Origin: Photobacterium sp. CCB-ST2H9
Lineage (GTDB): Bacteria > Pseudomonadota > Gammaproteobacteria > Enterobacterales > Vibrionaceae
Assembly (NCBI RefSeq): GCF_023151555.2
Contig: NZ_CP100426.1
Span: 1-64,000 of the forward strand
DNA length: 64,000 nucleotides
Reading direction: 5' to 3'
The notes under the pieces are model-generated. The model saw nothing but the letters and a program-made list of their open reading frames with translations, ran no database searches and had not been told where the DNA came from. This document shows, one piece after another, positions 27,723 to 36,361 of the stretch. Made by a program: the position numbers and the translations under genes. Position 1 is the first letter of the stretch, and each line of letters begins with the position of its first letter.

Positions 27723-28982
27723 ATGGAAAATGTGCCATCAAAAACACTCGCCCATGGTGAGACAGAACATCAAGATGACATACTCCGAGTTGGCTTGTCA
27801 CCCCTTCCTGTGACGACCGGGCGAAAACCGATCTCGATCAATCAGTTTGTCGCTAATAACAAGGAAGGCACTTTAGATGTTCGTTTAGTGAATACTGATG
27901 TATACATGATCCAATTGTTTTTTCTGATGACAATTTGTTATTTGGGAGTAATCGTGTGGCTTTGGAGCGCTGTTTCAACAGATATGTTGGATATTACTGC
28001 TCCACTATACCTATTAATAACTATCGGTACTTTTCTCCCAGCAATAGAGATCGTTAGAAATCAAGTAGGAAAGATTAATGAAAACCTTCCGTTTCGATTT
28101 CATGCGCAGAGAAAAGAAGTTTTATTTTCTTTGATTAAAAAAAATAAAACTGTTCCTGAACGACCGGACTTAAATGGCAGCGGATTTTTCGATTTATATC
28201 CATTGTCAAGTTTGTTTTTGATAACATTCGGATTGACGTTGATATTAGTAGATATAAAAAGAGAGTTATTTAGTTCAGTTTTTTACACTGGTGCTTCTTC
28301 TTTGTTAATTGGGATTATCCCTGCTTATATTGCTATCAAACCCTGGCTTCAATATTTCAAAGCGAAAAGAGGTTTGAAAATATCCGTAGAATTATTCGCT
28401 GTGCCCTGGGAGGAGGTCTATGTCGAGTACCAGCGGGGCGATGGCGTCAATCCATGGGGCATGATAAGCCTGCAAAACCTGACCTTTAGTGCGCCAATTC
28501 CCGATCATCCGGAGCAAGAACGAGTGCTTTTCAGCATTCCGATATACTCCAAAGAAGAAGCACTCAGCTTGTATGAATTGTTCAGAGAATATATGGAAAA
28601 AGGTGCGTCGGGGATTGAGCATACCGCAGCGGGTCACATCTCGGTTCATCGGGGGGAATATAGCCGCGAGGGCTATCGCCAGCTGATTCGAAAGCGCATG
28701 CGAGAGACACCGTTTATTTTTCCTTTCTGGTGGATTTTGAATGTGATCACCTTGCGTTACTTTGCTCACTGGTATCTGGAGTATCTTATCGATACATTGC
28801 AGGAAAAAGCGATGGCGCGGGAAGATTTTATTGCCTGGTCACAGCCGATCCCTGAAGCTGAATGGCGTCCAATGTCTCCAGAGCTTCAGGCAGCAAATGC
28901 GCAAGTGGAAGCCTTATATGCACAGGGGCTGCGATGGGACAGTGATGAAGTGCAAGAGGTGATTCAGCAATATCATCGCTGA
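27723..28982 (+). CDS. Large membrane protein of unknown function, compositionally mosaic
   Basis: The 419-residue product has hydrophobic pairs at about 60-110 and 160-205. A long soluble C-terminus follows, containing a further hydrophobic patch near FIFPFWWILNVITLRYFAHWYLEY. The overall form recalls the DUF6708-type proteins often seen near secretion-system genes, but this is only an impression. DNA for roughly residues 1-220 is AT-rich, and from about 28385 it switches to the usual composition of the window. This suggests recombination within the gene. A terminator follows the stop codon. Confidence 0.7.
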   Translation: MENVPSKTLAHGETEHQDDILRVGLSPLPVTTGRKPISINQFVANNKEGTLDVRLVNTDVYMIQLFFLMTICYLGVIVWLWSAVSTDMLDITAPLYLLITIGTFLPAIEIVRNQVGKINENLPFRFHAQRKEVLFSLIKKNKTVPERPDLNGSGFFDLYPLSSLFLITFGLTLILVDIKRELFSSVFYTGASSLLIGIIPAYIAIKPWLQYFKAKRGLKISVELFAVPWEEVYVEYQRGDGVNPWGMISLQNLTFSAPIPDHPEQERVLFSIPIYSKEEALSLYELFREYMEKGASGIEHTAAGHISVHRGEYSREGYRQLIRKRMRETPFIFPFWWILNVITLRYFAHWYLEYLIDTLQEKAMAREDFIAWSQPIPEAEWRPMSPELQAANAQVEALYAQGLRWDSDEVQEVIQQYHR

Positions 28983-28999
28983 GTTTGATTTCTTCCTTA

Positions 29000-29034
29000 A
29001 CAGGCGATTGGCTTTCCCGAATCGCCTGTATTTT
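29000..29034 (+). terminator. Intrinsic terminator after the mosaic membrane protein
   Basis: A perfect 10-base-pair stem (ACAGGCGATT and complement) with a 10-base loop is followed by ATTTTAAT. Confidence 0.75.
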
Positions 29035-29058
29035 AATCCAACATAGTCTGGTTCATCT

Positions 29059-29565
29059 GTGATGAAAAAATTACGCCCGACCATTCCTGTTGCGGAATGG
29101 AAACTTGCAATTCATTTACAAGCGACTCTGAATCTTCAAAATCAGCCGGGAGTGCCGGCAGATGGGTGTTTGTGTGCATGGTGCGCGAGATGGAAAGCTT
29201 GCTGGCGACAGGTACGGCCCGAAAATTTACAGGCGCAGCTAAACCGGGCTGGAGTTGATTTGACACATCCGACCGATGTATATGCCTTTGGAGCGGATGA
29301 AAATGAACCGAGCATTCGTGTGATTTACCATGCTGTTGGCAAGGTACTGAATGGTCCGAATCCGTGGCAGAGAACGGAGACGGGCAAGCGCTTCATGTCT
29401 CGTACATTGCGTCAGGAACCTCATGTGGCTTTGCTGGTGTATCCGCAACGCCAGTCAGATATACAGGCTCCTGTTCTGAAATACCGATCGGCTGGCGAAT
29501 TGATTTGTTTCGACTTTCGGTTGGCCTTGCCAAATCAGGTCTCTCAGGCACCAACGGCGCGCTGA
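29059..29565 (+). CDS. Hypothetical cytoplasmic protein
   Basis: A 168-residue protein with no signal peptide or membrane segment. It contains a CLCAWCARW motif near residues 37-45 that could bind metal, and a middle region reading DVYAFGADENEPSIRVIYHAVGKVLNGPNPW. I do not recognise the family with confidence. The start could be GTG 29059 or the overlapping ATG at 29062. Composition is like the surrounding chromosome. Confidence 0.6.
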   Translation: MMKKLRPTIPVAEWKLAIHLQATLNLQNQPGVPADGCLCAWCARWKACWRQVRPENLQAQLNRAGVDLTHPTDVYAFGADENEPSIRVIYHAVGKVLNGPNPWQRTETGKRFMSRTLRQEPHVALLVYPQRQSDIQAPVLKYRSAGELICFDFRLALPNQVSQAPTAR

Positions 29566-29766
29566 TTTTTGAACGTGGTGGGTTTGATTGTACGACAGTT
29601 GGGCATTAGAATCCTGCTGCGTGATTTATTCGAAGCATACTGATGAAACTGATCCCACTGTTAAAACAACCTCGTATTCACTGACGCATGAGTCTCTGAA
29701 ATAAACATACCGCCGCAGTGGAGGTTTCCCCTGTGGTTGTCACTATTTGAGCTTATGAGGTCGTTC

Positions 29767-30411
29767 ATGAGAGAAAAACATTGGTCGAAAGTGCAGTTAT
29801 TGCATGAAGTTGTCACGAATCCGAATATCACCATCAAAGGCACCCACAGTTATTACAGCGACTGTTGGGATCACGGCTTTGAAGAATCTGTTGTCCGTTA
29901 CCTCCACGGAGATGAAATCAGTCGTCAGTGGGAGCCGAAATGGCCGATTGATAAACTGTATATCGGCGATTATGTCTGCATTGCATCTGAAGTCATCATC
30001 CTGATGGGCGGGAATCATACCCACAGAGCCGACTGGTTCTGCTTGTATCCGTTCATGGACTTTATCGAAGAAGCTTATGTCGGCAAAGGAGATACTGTGA
30101 TTCACGATGGTGTCTGGCTGGGGATGCGGTCGATGATCATGCCGGGTGTGACGATTGGAGAAGGGGCGATTGTCGCGGCCAACAGTGTCGTGACTCAAGA
30201 TGTCGAACCTTACAGTATCGTTTCTGGGGCTCCGGCAAAAATCGTAAAATATCGTTTTGAACCGTCCGTCATTGATGAACTGATGGCGTTCCGGATCTAT
30301 GACTGGCCGCCGAAGAAATTTGAATCGCTGAAAAGATATTTATGTTCATCTGATCTGACACAATTAAAACAGGCTGCTGCAGCATACGATTTATCTGTTC
30401 ATCATGGCTGA
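29767..30411 (+). CDS. CatB-like hexapeptide-repeat acetyltransferase (XAT family)
   Basis: ATG 29767 with a GAGG site six bases upstream gives 214 residues. The protein has the left-handed beta-helix repeats of xenobiotic acetyltransferases. The catalytic histidine region GGNHTHRADW corresponds to the GNQGHRHDW region of CatB enzymes. Later repeats read VWLGMRSMIMPGVTIGEGAIV and end in the SGAPAKIVKYRF motif. CatB proteins acetylate chloramphenicol, but many chromosomal members act on other small molecules. It is not near a mobile element or integron in this window. Confidence 0.88.
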   Translation: MREKHWSKVQLLHEVVTNPNITIKGTHSYYSDCWDHGFEESVVRYLHGDEISRQWEPKWPIDKLYIGDYVCIASEVIILMGGNHTHRADWFCLYPFMDFIEEAYVGKGDTVIHDGVWLGMRSMIMPGVTIGEGAIVAANSVVTQDVEPYSIVSGAPAKIVKYRFEPSVIDELMAFRIYDWPPKKFESLKRYLCSSDLTQLKQAAAAYDLSVHHG

Positions 30412-30841
30412 CAATCATCTGTAACTTGCTGGGGATACGATGGTGTTCCCAGCCTTCTGAAATATTTCTGAACTTTGCTGAATCTGAACTTTGCTGAAGA
30501 CAGTGCTGTTGCCTGCGCTTGAATTGTATTTCTGACGTTAAATCGCTGTTTCGTTTTTTAGAATATTCTGATTTGAAACTCAGCGGTATCTGTTCGGCAG
30601 CAGGAATACAAGAAGAAGTTTTTTCTTCACAGAAAAGAAAATAGCACACCTAAAACACCCAAAAAATAAATGTAACAACTTGTTTCTGTGTGAAGAAGGC
30701 CGTAAAGTTCAGCGGCTATTAATTTCGCAGAAATCCGCTTTGATTGATTCAGTGTCTGACATGAGTATTCAGCCATCTGGCCTGAGCTATTCAGTTGCAG
30801 CCTGTTATTTCAATGAAGGTGAGATTCATGATGGAGTAAAA
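30412..30841. other. Intergenic region with a 16-base tandem duplication
   Basis: About 430 bases between the CatB-like gene and the DUF2167 gene. The sequence TCTGAACTTTGCTGAA occurs twice in tandem at 30467-30498. An open frame from 30680 runs into the DUF2167 gene but looks like untranslated leader. A GGAG site for that gene is at the right end. Confidence 0.6.
30467..30498. repeat. Two tandem copies of a 16-base unit
   Basis: TCTGAACTTTGCTGAA occurs at 30467-30482 and again, identically, at 30483-30498. This looks like a simple slippage duplication. Confidence 0.85.
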
Positions 30842-31726
30842 ATGAATATCAAACACTTTGTTGTCCCTTTGTTCCTACTTTTTTCGATGACTTCTTTTGC
30901 AAAGGACACCGCTGAACTTACTGAAGAAGAATATGTTCAGTGGGCTCAGGAAACCTGGGATTCGCTGAAACCACAAAAGGGTGACATTCCGTTATCCGCC
31001 GCAAAGGCGACACTGCATATCCCAGAGGGTTTTTATTACCTTTCTCCGGGCGACAGTGAAACCGTGCTGGTGGATGTCTGGGGGAACCCGCCAGGGCAAA
31101 ATACGCTGGGCATGATTTTTCCTGAGGACATGACACCTTTCGACCCGAATGCCTGGGCTGTCACAATCAGCTATGAAGAAGACGGCTATGTGTCGGACGA
31201 AGATGCTCACAAGATTGATTATGACGACATGCTGGATCAGATGAAGTCAGACACTGCAGCAGCAAGCAAAGAGCGTGTGAAGCAGGGATATGAAGCCATT
31301 GAGCTGGTTGGCTGGGCAGCTTCGCCTTTTTACGATGCCAGTGCGCATAAATTGCATTGGGCAAAGGAAATCAAGTTTGGCAATGAGGACGTGAATACCC
31401 TGAACTACAACATTCGGGTGCTGGGTCGTCAGGGCGTTCTGGTGATGAACTTCATTGCGGCGATGGATCAGAAACCAGTGATTGAGTCAAAACTGGATGA
31501 TGTTCTGGCACTGGCAGAATTTGATAACGGCGCGAAGTATGGTGATTTTGATGCCAGCATCGATAAAGTTGCCGCTTACGGTCTGGGTGCTTTGATTGCG
31601 GGTAAAGTTGCGGCGAAAACCGGCCTGATTGCTGCCGCTTTGCTTCTGTTTAAGAAGTTCTGGATCGTGATCCTGGCTGCGGGCGGTGCGCTGATCAGAA
31701 AAGTATTTCAACGCAAGACATCTTAA
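30842..31726 (+). CDS. DUF2167 membrane-anchored periplasmic protein
   Basis: I start it at ATG 30842, five bases after GGAG, where a signal peptide begins (MNIKHFVVPLFLLFSM, cleavage near SFAKD). The 294-residue product matches DUF2167. Landmarks are ATLHIPEGFYYLSPGD near the N-terminus, GWAASPFYDASAHKLHWAKE mid-protein and a C-terminal membrane segment near 265-285 ending in basic residues. The family is of unknown function. A strong terminator follows. Confidence 0.87.
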   Translation: MNIKHFVVPLFLLFSMTSFAKDTAELTEEEYVQWAQETWDSLKPQKGDIPLSAAKATLHIPEGFYYLSPGDSETVLVDVWGNPPGQNTLGMIFPEDMTPFDPNAWAVTISYEEDGYVSDEDAHKIDYDDMLDQMKSDTAAASKERVKQGYEAIELVGWAASPFYDASAHKLHWAKEIKFGNEDVNTLNYNIRVLGRQGVLVMNFIAAMDQKPVIESKLDDVLALAEFDNGAKYGDFDASIDKVAAYGLGALIAGKVAAKTGLIAAALLLFKKFWIVILAAGGALIRKVFQRKTS

Positions 31727-31783
31727 GCCGTTCGCTGTTGGCGTCAGCGACTGACGGACACGAGTATCGCTTATCTCATGATG

Positions 31784-31813
31784 AGGCCGCTGGTTTAACA
31801 GCGGCCTTTTTTT
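31784..31813 (+). terminator. Intrinsic terminator after the DUF2167 gene, overlapping an opposing gene
   Basis: AGGCCGCTG pairs with CAGCGGCCT across a six-base loop and is followed by seven Ts. The last codons and stop of the opposing small lipoprotein gene (stop at 31795) lie inside the stem-loop. Confidence 0.9.
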
Positions 31814-31986
31814 GCCTGTCCGGGTGGGCAGAATCCACCGGTGCTGTGGCTGTGATCGTCATGATAATCGCCATTGGTAGAGGCTTTGATATTCACGCCA
31901 TCCACATTGCCTTCCACACGCGTCAGTTGGCAGCCAGTCAGAGACAGGCTCGCAGCCAGCAGGCCAAGCAGAGTCAGCTTTTTCAT
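31795..31986 (-). CDS. Small lipoprotein
   Basis: ATG 31986 starts a 63-residue product with a clear lipoprotein signal (MKKLTLLGLLAASLSLTGC; lipobox LTGC). The mature part is about 44 residues, with a VEGNVDGVNIKAST stretch, a DYHDDHSH metal-binding-like cluster and a second cysteine pair near the end. The family is not recognised with certainty. It converges on the DUF2167 gene and shares its terminator sequence. The His/Asp cluster could bind a metal, but that is speculation. Confidence 0.7.
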   Translation of the reverse strand: MKKLTLLGLLAASLSLTGCQLTRVEGNVDGVNIKASTNGDYHDDHSHSTGGFCPPGQAKKGRC

Positions 31987-32205
31987 TATTGTCGCCATCG
32001 TACTGGAAAAACGGGCACTCTAATGGATTCATTCCGCAAATGTGTTAGCCGATTGTCAATTATTGGTAAAGTGCGGACTGAGTGCTTTTGGCAGGATAAT
32101 ATGACACTTCTTTCAAACTTTAGTTTTCTTCTTGAAGCAAAATTCCGAAAAGTCCTTGTAAACTGATAGTAACCTTCTTCATTCACTGCCTTCAGGAGGC
32201 AAATT

Positions 32206-32763
32206 ATGAAACGGGTTTTTTATATCAGTGATGACCTGGATGAACTTGAGCTGGTTGAACATGAGCTTGAGTTAAGTGGCTTTACAGCGCCGCAGATTCA
32301 TGTGCTCAGTAACAAAGATGCTGAAGTCTCCAGCCATAAACATTTGCATCCGGTGCAATCAGTGATGCGGAATGACGTGGTTCACTCCACCGAAATTGGT
32401 GCAGTGATTGGTGTGATCGCAGCTGCAGGTATTTTAATTGCGGCTTATGCGTCTGGTGTGACGGATGCGGTCGGTTGGGCGCCATTTATTTTACTGGCAG
32501 TCGCGATGCTGGGATTCATTACCTGGGAAGGGGGCCTGTTTGGCTTCCAGGAACTGCATTATCAGTTCCGTCGCTTCAAAAATGTTCTGAAATCCGGCCA
32601 GCATGTACTCATGGTTGATGTGGAACCCGAGCAGGAACTGCAGCTGGCCAGCATTACACTGGCACACGATAAGCTGAAACCTGCGGGCACAGGTAAATCC
32701 CCGCCGCACTGGCTCGTTGTGATGCAGGAGAAATGGCAACGGATGATGAAAACATTGCCTTAG
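32206..32763 (+). CDS. Membrane protein with two central segments, unknown function
   Basis: A 185-residue protein with a strong AGGAGG site six bases before the ATG. The soluble N-terminus (1-65) begins MKRVFYISDDLDELELVEHEL, an alpha/beta pattern. Two hydrophobic segments follow at about 66-86 and 90-110, then a soluble C-terminal domain that again looks alpha/beta (HVLMVDVEPEQELQLA). I have seen similar proteins as conserved Vibrionaceae hypotheticals. No catalytic motif is visible. Confidence 0.7.
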   Translation: MKRVFYISDDLDELELVEHELELSGFTAPQIHVLSNKDAEVSSHKHLHPVQSVMRNDVVHSTEIGAVIGVIAAAGILIAAYASGVTDAVGWAPFILLAVAMLGFITWEGGLFGFQELHYQFRRFKNVLKSGQHVLMVDVEPEQELQLASITLAHDKLKPAGTGKSPPHWLVVMQEKWQRMMKTLP

Positions 32764-32836
32764 GAAGATTAACTTTAAAACATTGCCTCAGACTTCTTGC
32801 TTCAGAAACTTGCTGGCAATGCAGTCTGCCGGGCCA

Positions 32837-33184
32837 TCAGCCGCCCGGCAGGCTGAAAAACCATTCTCTTAATGCATAAATATAACTGGCCTCACTCACC
32901 ATCAGTCCCACCAGGACCAGCAGCACTAATGGGGGGATGAAAATGGTGTATACCAGTGCCAGGCGTTCCCAGCGCATATGCATAAAGACGGAAGCGATCA
33001 GTCCGGCTTTGAGCAACATGAAGAGGACGATCAGGCTCCAGCGCAGTAAACCCTGCAGGTGAAAATAATCGACCAGGTAAGACAGGGTACTGAGGAGAAA
33101 CAACAAGGCCCAGACTTTGAGATAAAGGCTGATGGGGTGCTGTTGTTTGGCCGGTGTTTGGGTGAGTTCTGCGTCTGACATCAT
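32837..33184 (-). CDS. ctaF: Cytochrome c oxidase small subunit IV
   Basis: A 115-residue protein with three membrane segments (about 22-42, 50-70 and 80-105). The motif LKAGLIASVFMHMRWERL is typical of CyoD/CtaF subunits of haem-copper oxidases. It is the last gene of the oxidase operon, after the second subunit III gene. A GGGAGG site precedes two adjacent ATGs. A GC-rich inverted repeat overlaps its 3' end. Confidence 0.85.
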   Translation of the reverse strand: MMSDAELTQTPAKQQHPISLYLKVWALLFLLSTLSYLVDYFHLQGLLRWSLIVLFMLLKAGLIASVFMHMRWERLALVYTIFIPPLVLLVLVGLMVSEASYIYALREWFFSLPGG

Positions 33185-33208
33185 AACCTCCCGGATTCTC
33201 AGTTTGGC

Positions 33209-33931
33209 CTACCACAGATAGAAAAATGCAAAGATAAAGACCCAGACCAAATCGACGAAATGCCAGTACAGTCCGGCAATTTCGATGATTTCATAGCGTC
33301 CTCCCTGAACACCGGCAGCCTGGGGATCGACCTTTTTCTTCTCATATTTACCCAGCGCAACCCGGATGGCGACAGTGGTCAGGTATATCACCCCGACACT
33401 GACATGCAGACCATGAAATCCGGTGATCATGAAGAAAGCCGCGCCGAACTGGGAAGCGCCCTCCGCATTTCCCCAGGGCCGGATCCCTTCTGCGATCAGT
33501 TTGCTCCATTCAAATGCCTGCATGCTGACAAAAGTGACTCCCAGCAAGGCGGTGACCAGCATCAGGAGTGCGGCGGAAAAGCGCTTGCGCTGATAGCCGC
33601 AGTTCACGGCCATAGCCATGGTGCCGCTGCTGGTGATCAGCACAAAGGTCATGATGGCGATCAGAATTAACGGAATTGAATGGCCGCCAATCGTCAGGGC
33701 GAACACTTCACTCGGCAGGGGCCAGTTTTCGGTGGTGGTCATACGCACTGACATGTAGCCCACCAGAAAACAGCCGAAGATAAAGGTATCGCTGAGCAGG
33801 AAAATCCACATCATGGTTTTATTGGCAGAGACCTGAAATGCCGCTTTGTCGCCGGCATAGTCTTTCACCACACCGGTCCAGCCGCTTGAGGCCGCGAGTG
33901 TGGGGGCCTGAGGTTGTCGGGTTTGACTCAT
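33209..33931 (-). CDS. ctaE: Haem-copper oxidase subunit III
   Basis: A 240-residue protein with about seven membrane segments. Subunit III landmarks are FFMITGFHGLHVSVGVIYL and the C-terminal IAGLYWHFVDLVWVFIFAFFYLW. In aa3 oxidases this subunit helps stabilise the proton and oxygen pathway. It follows a second, shorter subunit-III-like gene in the same operon. A GAGG site eight bases upstream supports the ATG. Confidence 0.9.
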   Translation of the reverse strand: MSQTRQPQAPTLAASSGWTGVVKDYAGDKAAFQVSANKTMMWIFLLSDTFIFGCFLVGYMSVRMTTTENWPLPSEVFALTIGGHSIPLILIAIMTFVLITSSGTMAMAVNCGYQRKRFSAALLMLVTALLGVTFVSMQAFEWSKLIAEGIRPWGNAEGASQFGAAFFMITGFHGLHVSVGVIYLTTVAIRVALGKYEKKKVDPQAAGVQGGRYEIIEIAGLYWHFVDLVWVFIFAFFYLW

Positions 33932-33967
33932 GACTCAATCCTCATTCGGTTGCGGGGGCAATACGCT

Positions 33968-34585
33968 TCAGGTGAAACGTAACAGTCCCAGCAGAAACAA
34001 CCAGATGAACAACAGAAAGTGCCAGTACCGGGCGCAGAAATGTAACCAGATATGCAGGTTATCCCGCTGTCCCTGCCATACCTGATACACCACAATGGCC
34101 AGCGCAATGACACCGCCAGCCACATGGATGGCATGTAATCCTGTCAGCAGAAAGAAAAAGCTGTTGGCCGGGTTCGTCTGAACGCCCTGATGAATACTGA
34201 TCAATGCCTGCCAGGCCCAGAGCTGCGCCAGAATAAATCCGACAGTGAAGCCGACCGCCAGCAGGAGCTCTGTCTTACAGGCAGCAAGTGAAGGCAATAA
34301 CCGGGCTTTACGGGTGGCAAAATGCAGGGTGATACAGCTCAGCACGAGCAAAGTGGTACTCAGGAGCAACTGCCAGGGTTCATTGAGCGGTTGCCAGTCA
34401 CTGACTTCATGCCGGATGTAATAGGCCAGGGTAAAGAGGGCGAAGAGTGCACTGATCACACCCATCAGAATCCACAAACCGGTGGAGGCAACGGTTAACT
34501 TGCTTGCTGGCTGGTAACGTGCATCCGGCTCCGGACTCAGATGCCCGGAAGCCAGGGTTGAAAAAACAGGTTTGTTGCGGCTCAT
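33968..34585 (-). CDS. Second haem-copper oxidase subunit III-like protein
   Basis: A 205-residue membrane protein with about five segments. It shows the subunit III pattern FFFLLTGLHAIHVAGGVIAL and a C-terminal ARYWHFLLFIWLFLLGLL. It is clearly homologous to, but divergent from, the adjacent ctaE product. Its ATG overlaps the ctaD stop (ATGA), indicating translational coupling. Two subunit III-type genes in tandem are seen in some caa3/cbaa3-like clusters. The separate roles are not known to me. Confidence 0.82.
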   Translation of the reverse strand: MSRNKPVFSTLASGHLSPEPDARYQPASKLTVASTGLWILMGVISALFALFTLAYYIRHEVSDWQPLNEPWQLLLSTTLLVLSCITLHFATRKARLLPSLAACKTELLLAVGFTVGFILAQLWAWQALISIHQGVQTNPANSFFFLLTGLHAIHVAGGVIALAIVVYQVWQGQRDNLHIWLHFCARYWHFLLFIWLFLLGLLRFT

Positions 34586-36342
34586 GTTTCAGACTCCCCG
34601 GGCTGCGGCTGTACATCCGGCATTTCTTCCTTATCTGGCGGCTGATTCTGCGGCAGAAAGTCTTCTTTGGCACCGGGCACGTTAAAGTCATAAGCCCAGC
34701 GGTATACTACGGGTAACGCTTCGCCCCAGTTACCGTGCTTCGGCGGTGTGTCCGGCGTCTGCCATTCCAGCGACGTTGCCCGCCATGGGTTACTGCCGAC
34801 AGCCTGCTCATGGCGATAGCTCCAGTACATATTGAAAATAAAGAGTAACTGGGCGGCACCGACAATCAGCGCAGCCACGGTGATGAATGTATTCAGATAC
34901 TGTGCGGATTCCGGAATAAAGCTGTAATCCCCGTAGGCATAGTAGCGTCTCGGCATGCCCATGATACCCAGATAGTGCATGGGGAAATAAATTGCGTAAG
35001 TACCCAGAAAGGTGATCCAGAAATGGATATGGCCCATGGTACTGTTCAGCATGCGGCCGGTGACTTTAGGATACCAGTGATACAGGCCGCCAAAGATTGC
35101 CAGAATTGGTGAAACCCCCATCACCATGTGGAAATGTGCCACCACAAAGTAAGTGTCCGACAACGGTATATCGACGATCACATTGCCCAGAAACAGGCCC
35201 GTTAATCCGCCGATCACAAAGGTACTGATGAAGGCGAGGGCAAACAGCATCGGCAGCGTCAGATGAATATCACCCCGCCAGAGCGTAAAGAGCCAGTTGT
35301 AGACCTTGATGGCGGTGGGAACGGCAATGACTAAGGTGGTGATGGCAAAGAAGAAACCAAAATAAGGGTTCATGCCACTTACATACATATGGTGTGCCCA
35401 GACAATGAAACTCAGGGCGCCAATGGCCAGGATGGCCCACACCATCATTTTGTAGCCAAAGATATTTTTGCGGGCATGAATACTGATGAGATCCGAGACA
35501 ATTCCGAATGCGGGCAGGGCCACGATGTAAACTTCCGGGTGGCCGAAAAACCAGAATAGATGCTGGAACAGAATCGGGCTGCCGCCGCCGTGGTCGCTGA
35601 GCTGTCCCATTGAAATGACCGCAGGCATGAAAAAACTGGTGCCCAGCAACTTATCGAACAGCATCATGACAGCGCTGACGAACAGAGCCGGGAAGGCCAG
35701 TAATGCCATGGCTGACGCTGTAAATATCCCCCAGACAGTTAACGGCATCCGCAGCAGGGTCATGCCCCGGGTCCGGGCTTGCAGGACGGTGGTGACATAA
35801 TTCAGGCCGCCCATGGTGGCCGCAATGATGAATACGGCCAGCGAGACCAGCATCAGGACGATCCCCCAGTCTGTGCCGGGTGTTCCCGGCAGGATGGCTT
35901 GCGGTGGGTAGAGCGTCCAGCCAGCCCCGCTTGGCCCGCCGGTGACAAAAAAGCTGGCGATCAGAATCAGCGAGGCGAGCAGATAAAACCAGTAGCTGAG
36001 CATATTCAGGAACGGGAACACCATGTCCCGGGCACCCACCATCAGCGGGATCAGATAATTCCCGAATCCTCCGAGAAACAAAGCGGTCAGCAGGTAGACC
36101 ACCATGATCATGCCGTGCATGGTCAAAGCCTGGTAATAGGCATTGGCGTCGATGAAATCAAACGTCCCGGGAAACCCGAGCTGCAGCCGCATCAGCCAGG
36201 ACATGACCAGAGCAATCAGGCCCATGAAAATGGCCGTCAGTGAATACTGAATGGCAATGACTTTATGATCCTGGCTCCAGACATATTTGGTCCAGAATGA
36301 TTGCGGGTGTCCGTAACCGTGTGTTGTTGTTTGTTCAGTCAT
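34582..36342 (-). CDS. ctaD: Cytochrome c oxidase subunit I
   Basis: A 586-residue catalytic subunit with about 12 membrane segments. The HPEVYI motif, including the glutamate typical of A1-type oxidases, and the haem/CuB region VAHFHMVMG are present. WSQDHKVIAIQY begins the conserved core. It reduces O2 to water and pumps protons. The soluble C-terminal tail is proline- and acid-rich. The start follows a GGAGGGG site. No heme A synthesis genes are seen in the window. Confidence 0.95.
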   Translation of the reverse strand: MTEQTTTHGYGHPQSFWTKYVWSQDHKVIAIQYSLTAIFMGLIALVMSWLMRLQLGFPGTFDFIDANAYYQALTMHGMIMVVYLLTALFLGGFGNYLIPLMVGARDMVFPFLNMLSYWFYLLASLILIASFFVTGGPSGAGWTLYPPQAILPGTPGTDWGIVLMLVSLAVFIIAATMGGLNYVTTVLQARTRGMTLLRMPLTVWGIFTASAMALLAFPALFVSAVMMLFDKLLGTSFFMPAVISMGQLSDHGGGSPILFQHLFWFFGHPEVYIVALPAFGIVSDLISIHARKNIFGYKMMVWAILAIGALSFIVWAHHMYVSGMNPYFGFFFAITTLVIAVPTAIKVYNWLFTLWRGDIHLTLPMLFALAFISTFVIGGLTGLFLGNVIVDIPLSDTYFVVAHFHMVMGVSPILAIFGGLYHWYPKVTGRMLNSTMGHIHFWITFLGTYAIYFPMHYLGIMGMPRRYYAYGDYSFIPESAQYLNTFITVAALIVGAAQLLFIFNMYWSYRHEQAVGSNPWRATSLEWQTPDTPPKHGNWGEALPVVYRWAYDFNVPGAKEDFLPQNQPPDKEEMPDVQPQPGESET

Positions 36343-36361
36343 ATCCCCTCCGCCGCGTGCA

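Noticed and set aside
30680..30841. N-terminal extension of the DUF2167 protein
   Set aside because: It would bury the clear signal peptide at 30842, which has its own GGAG site.
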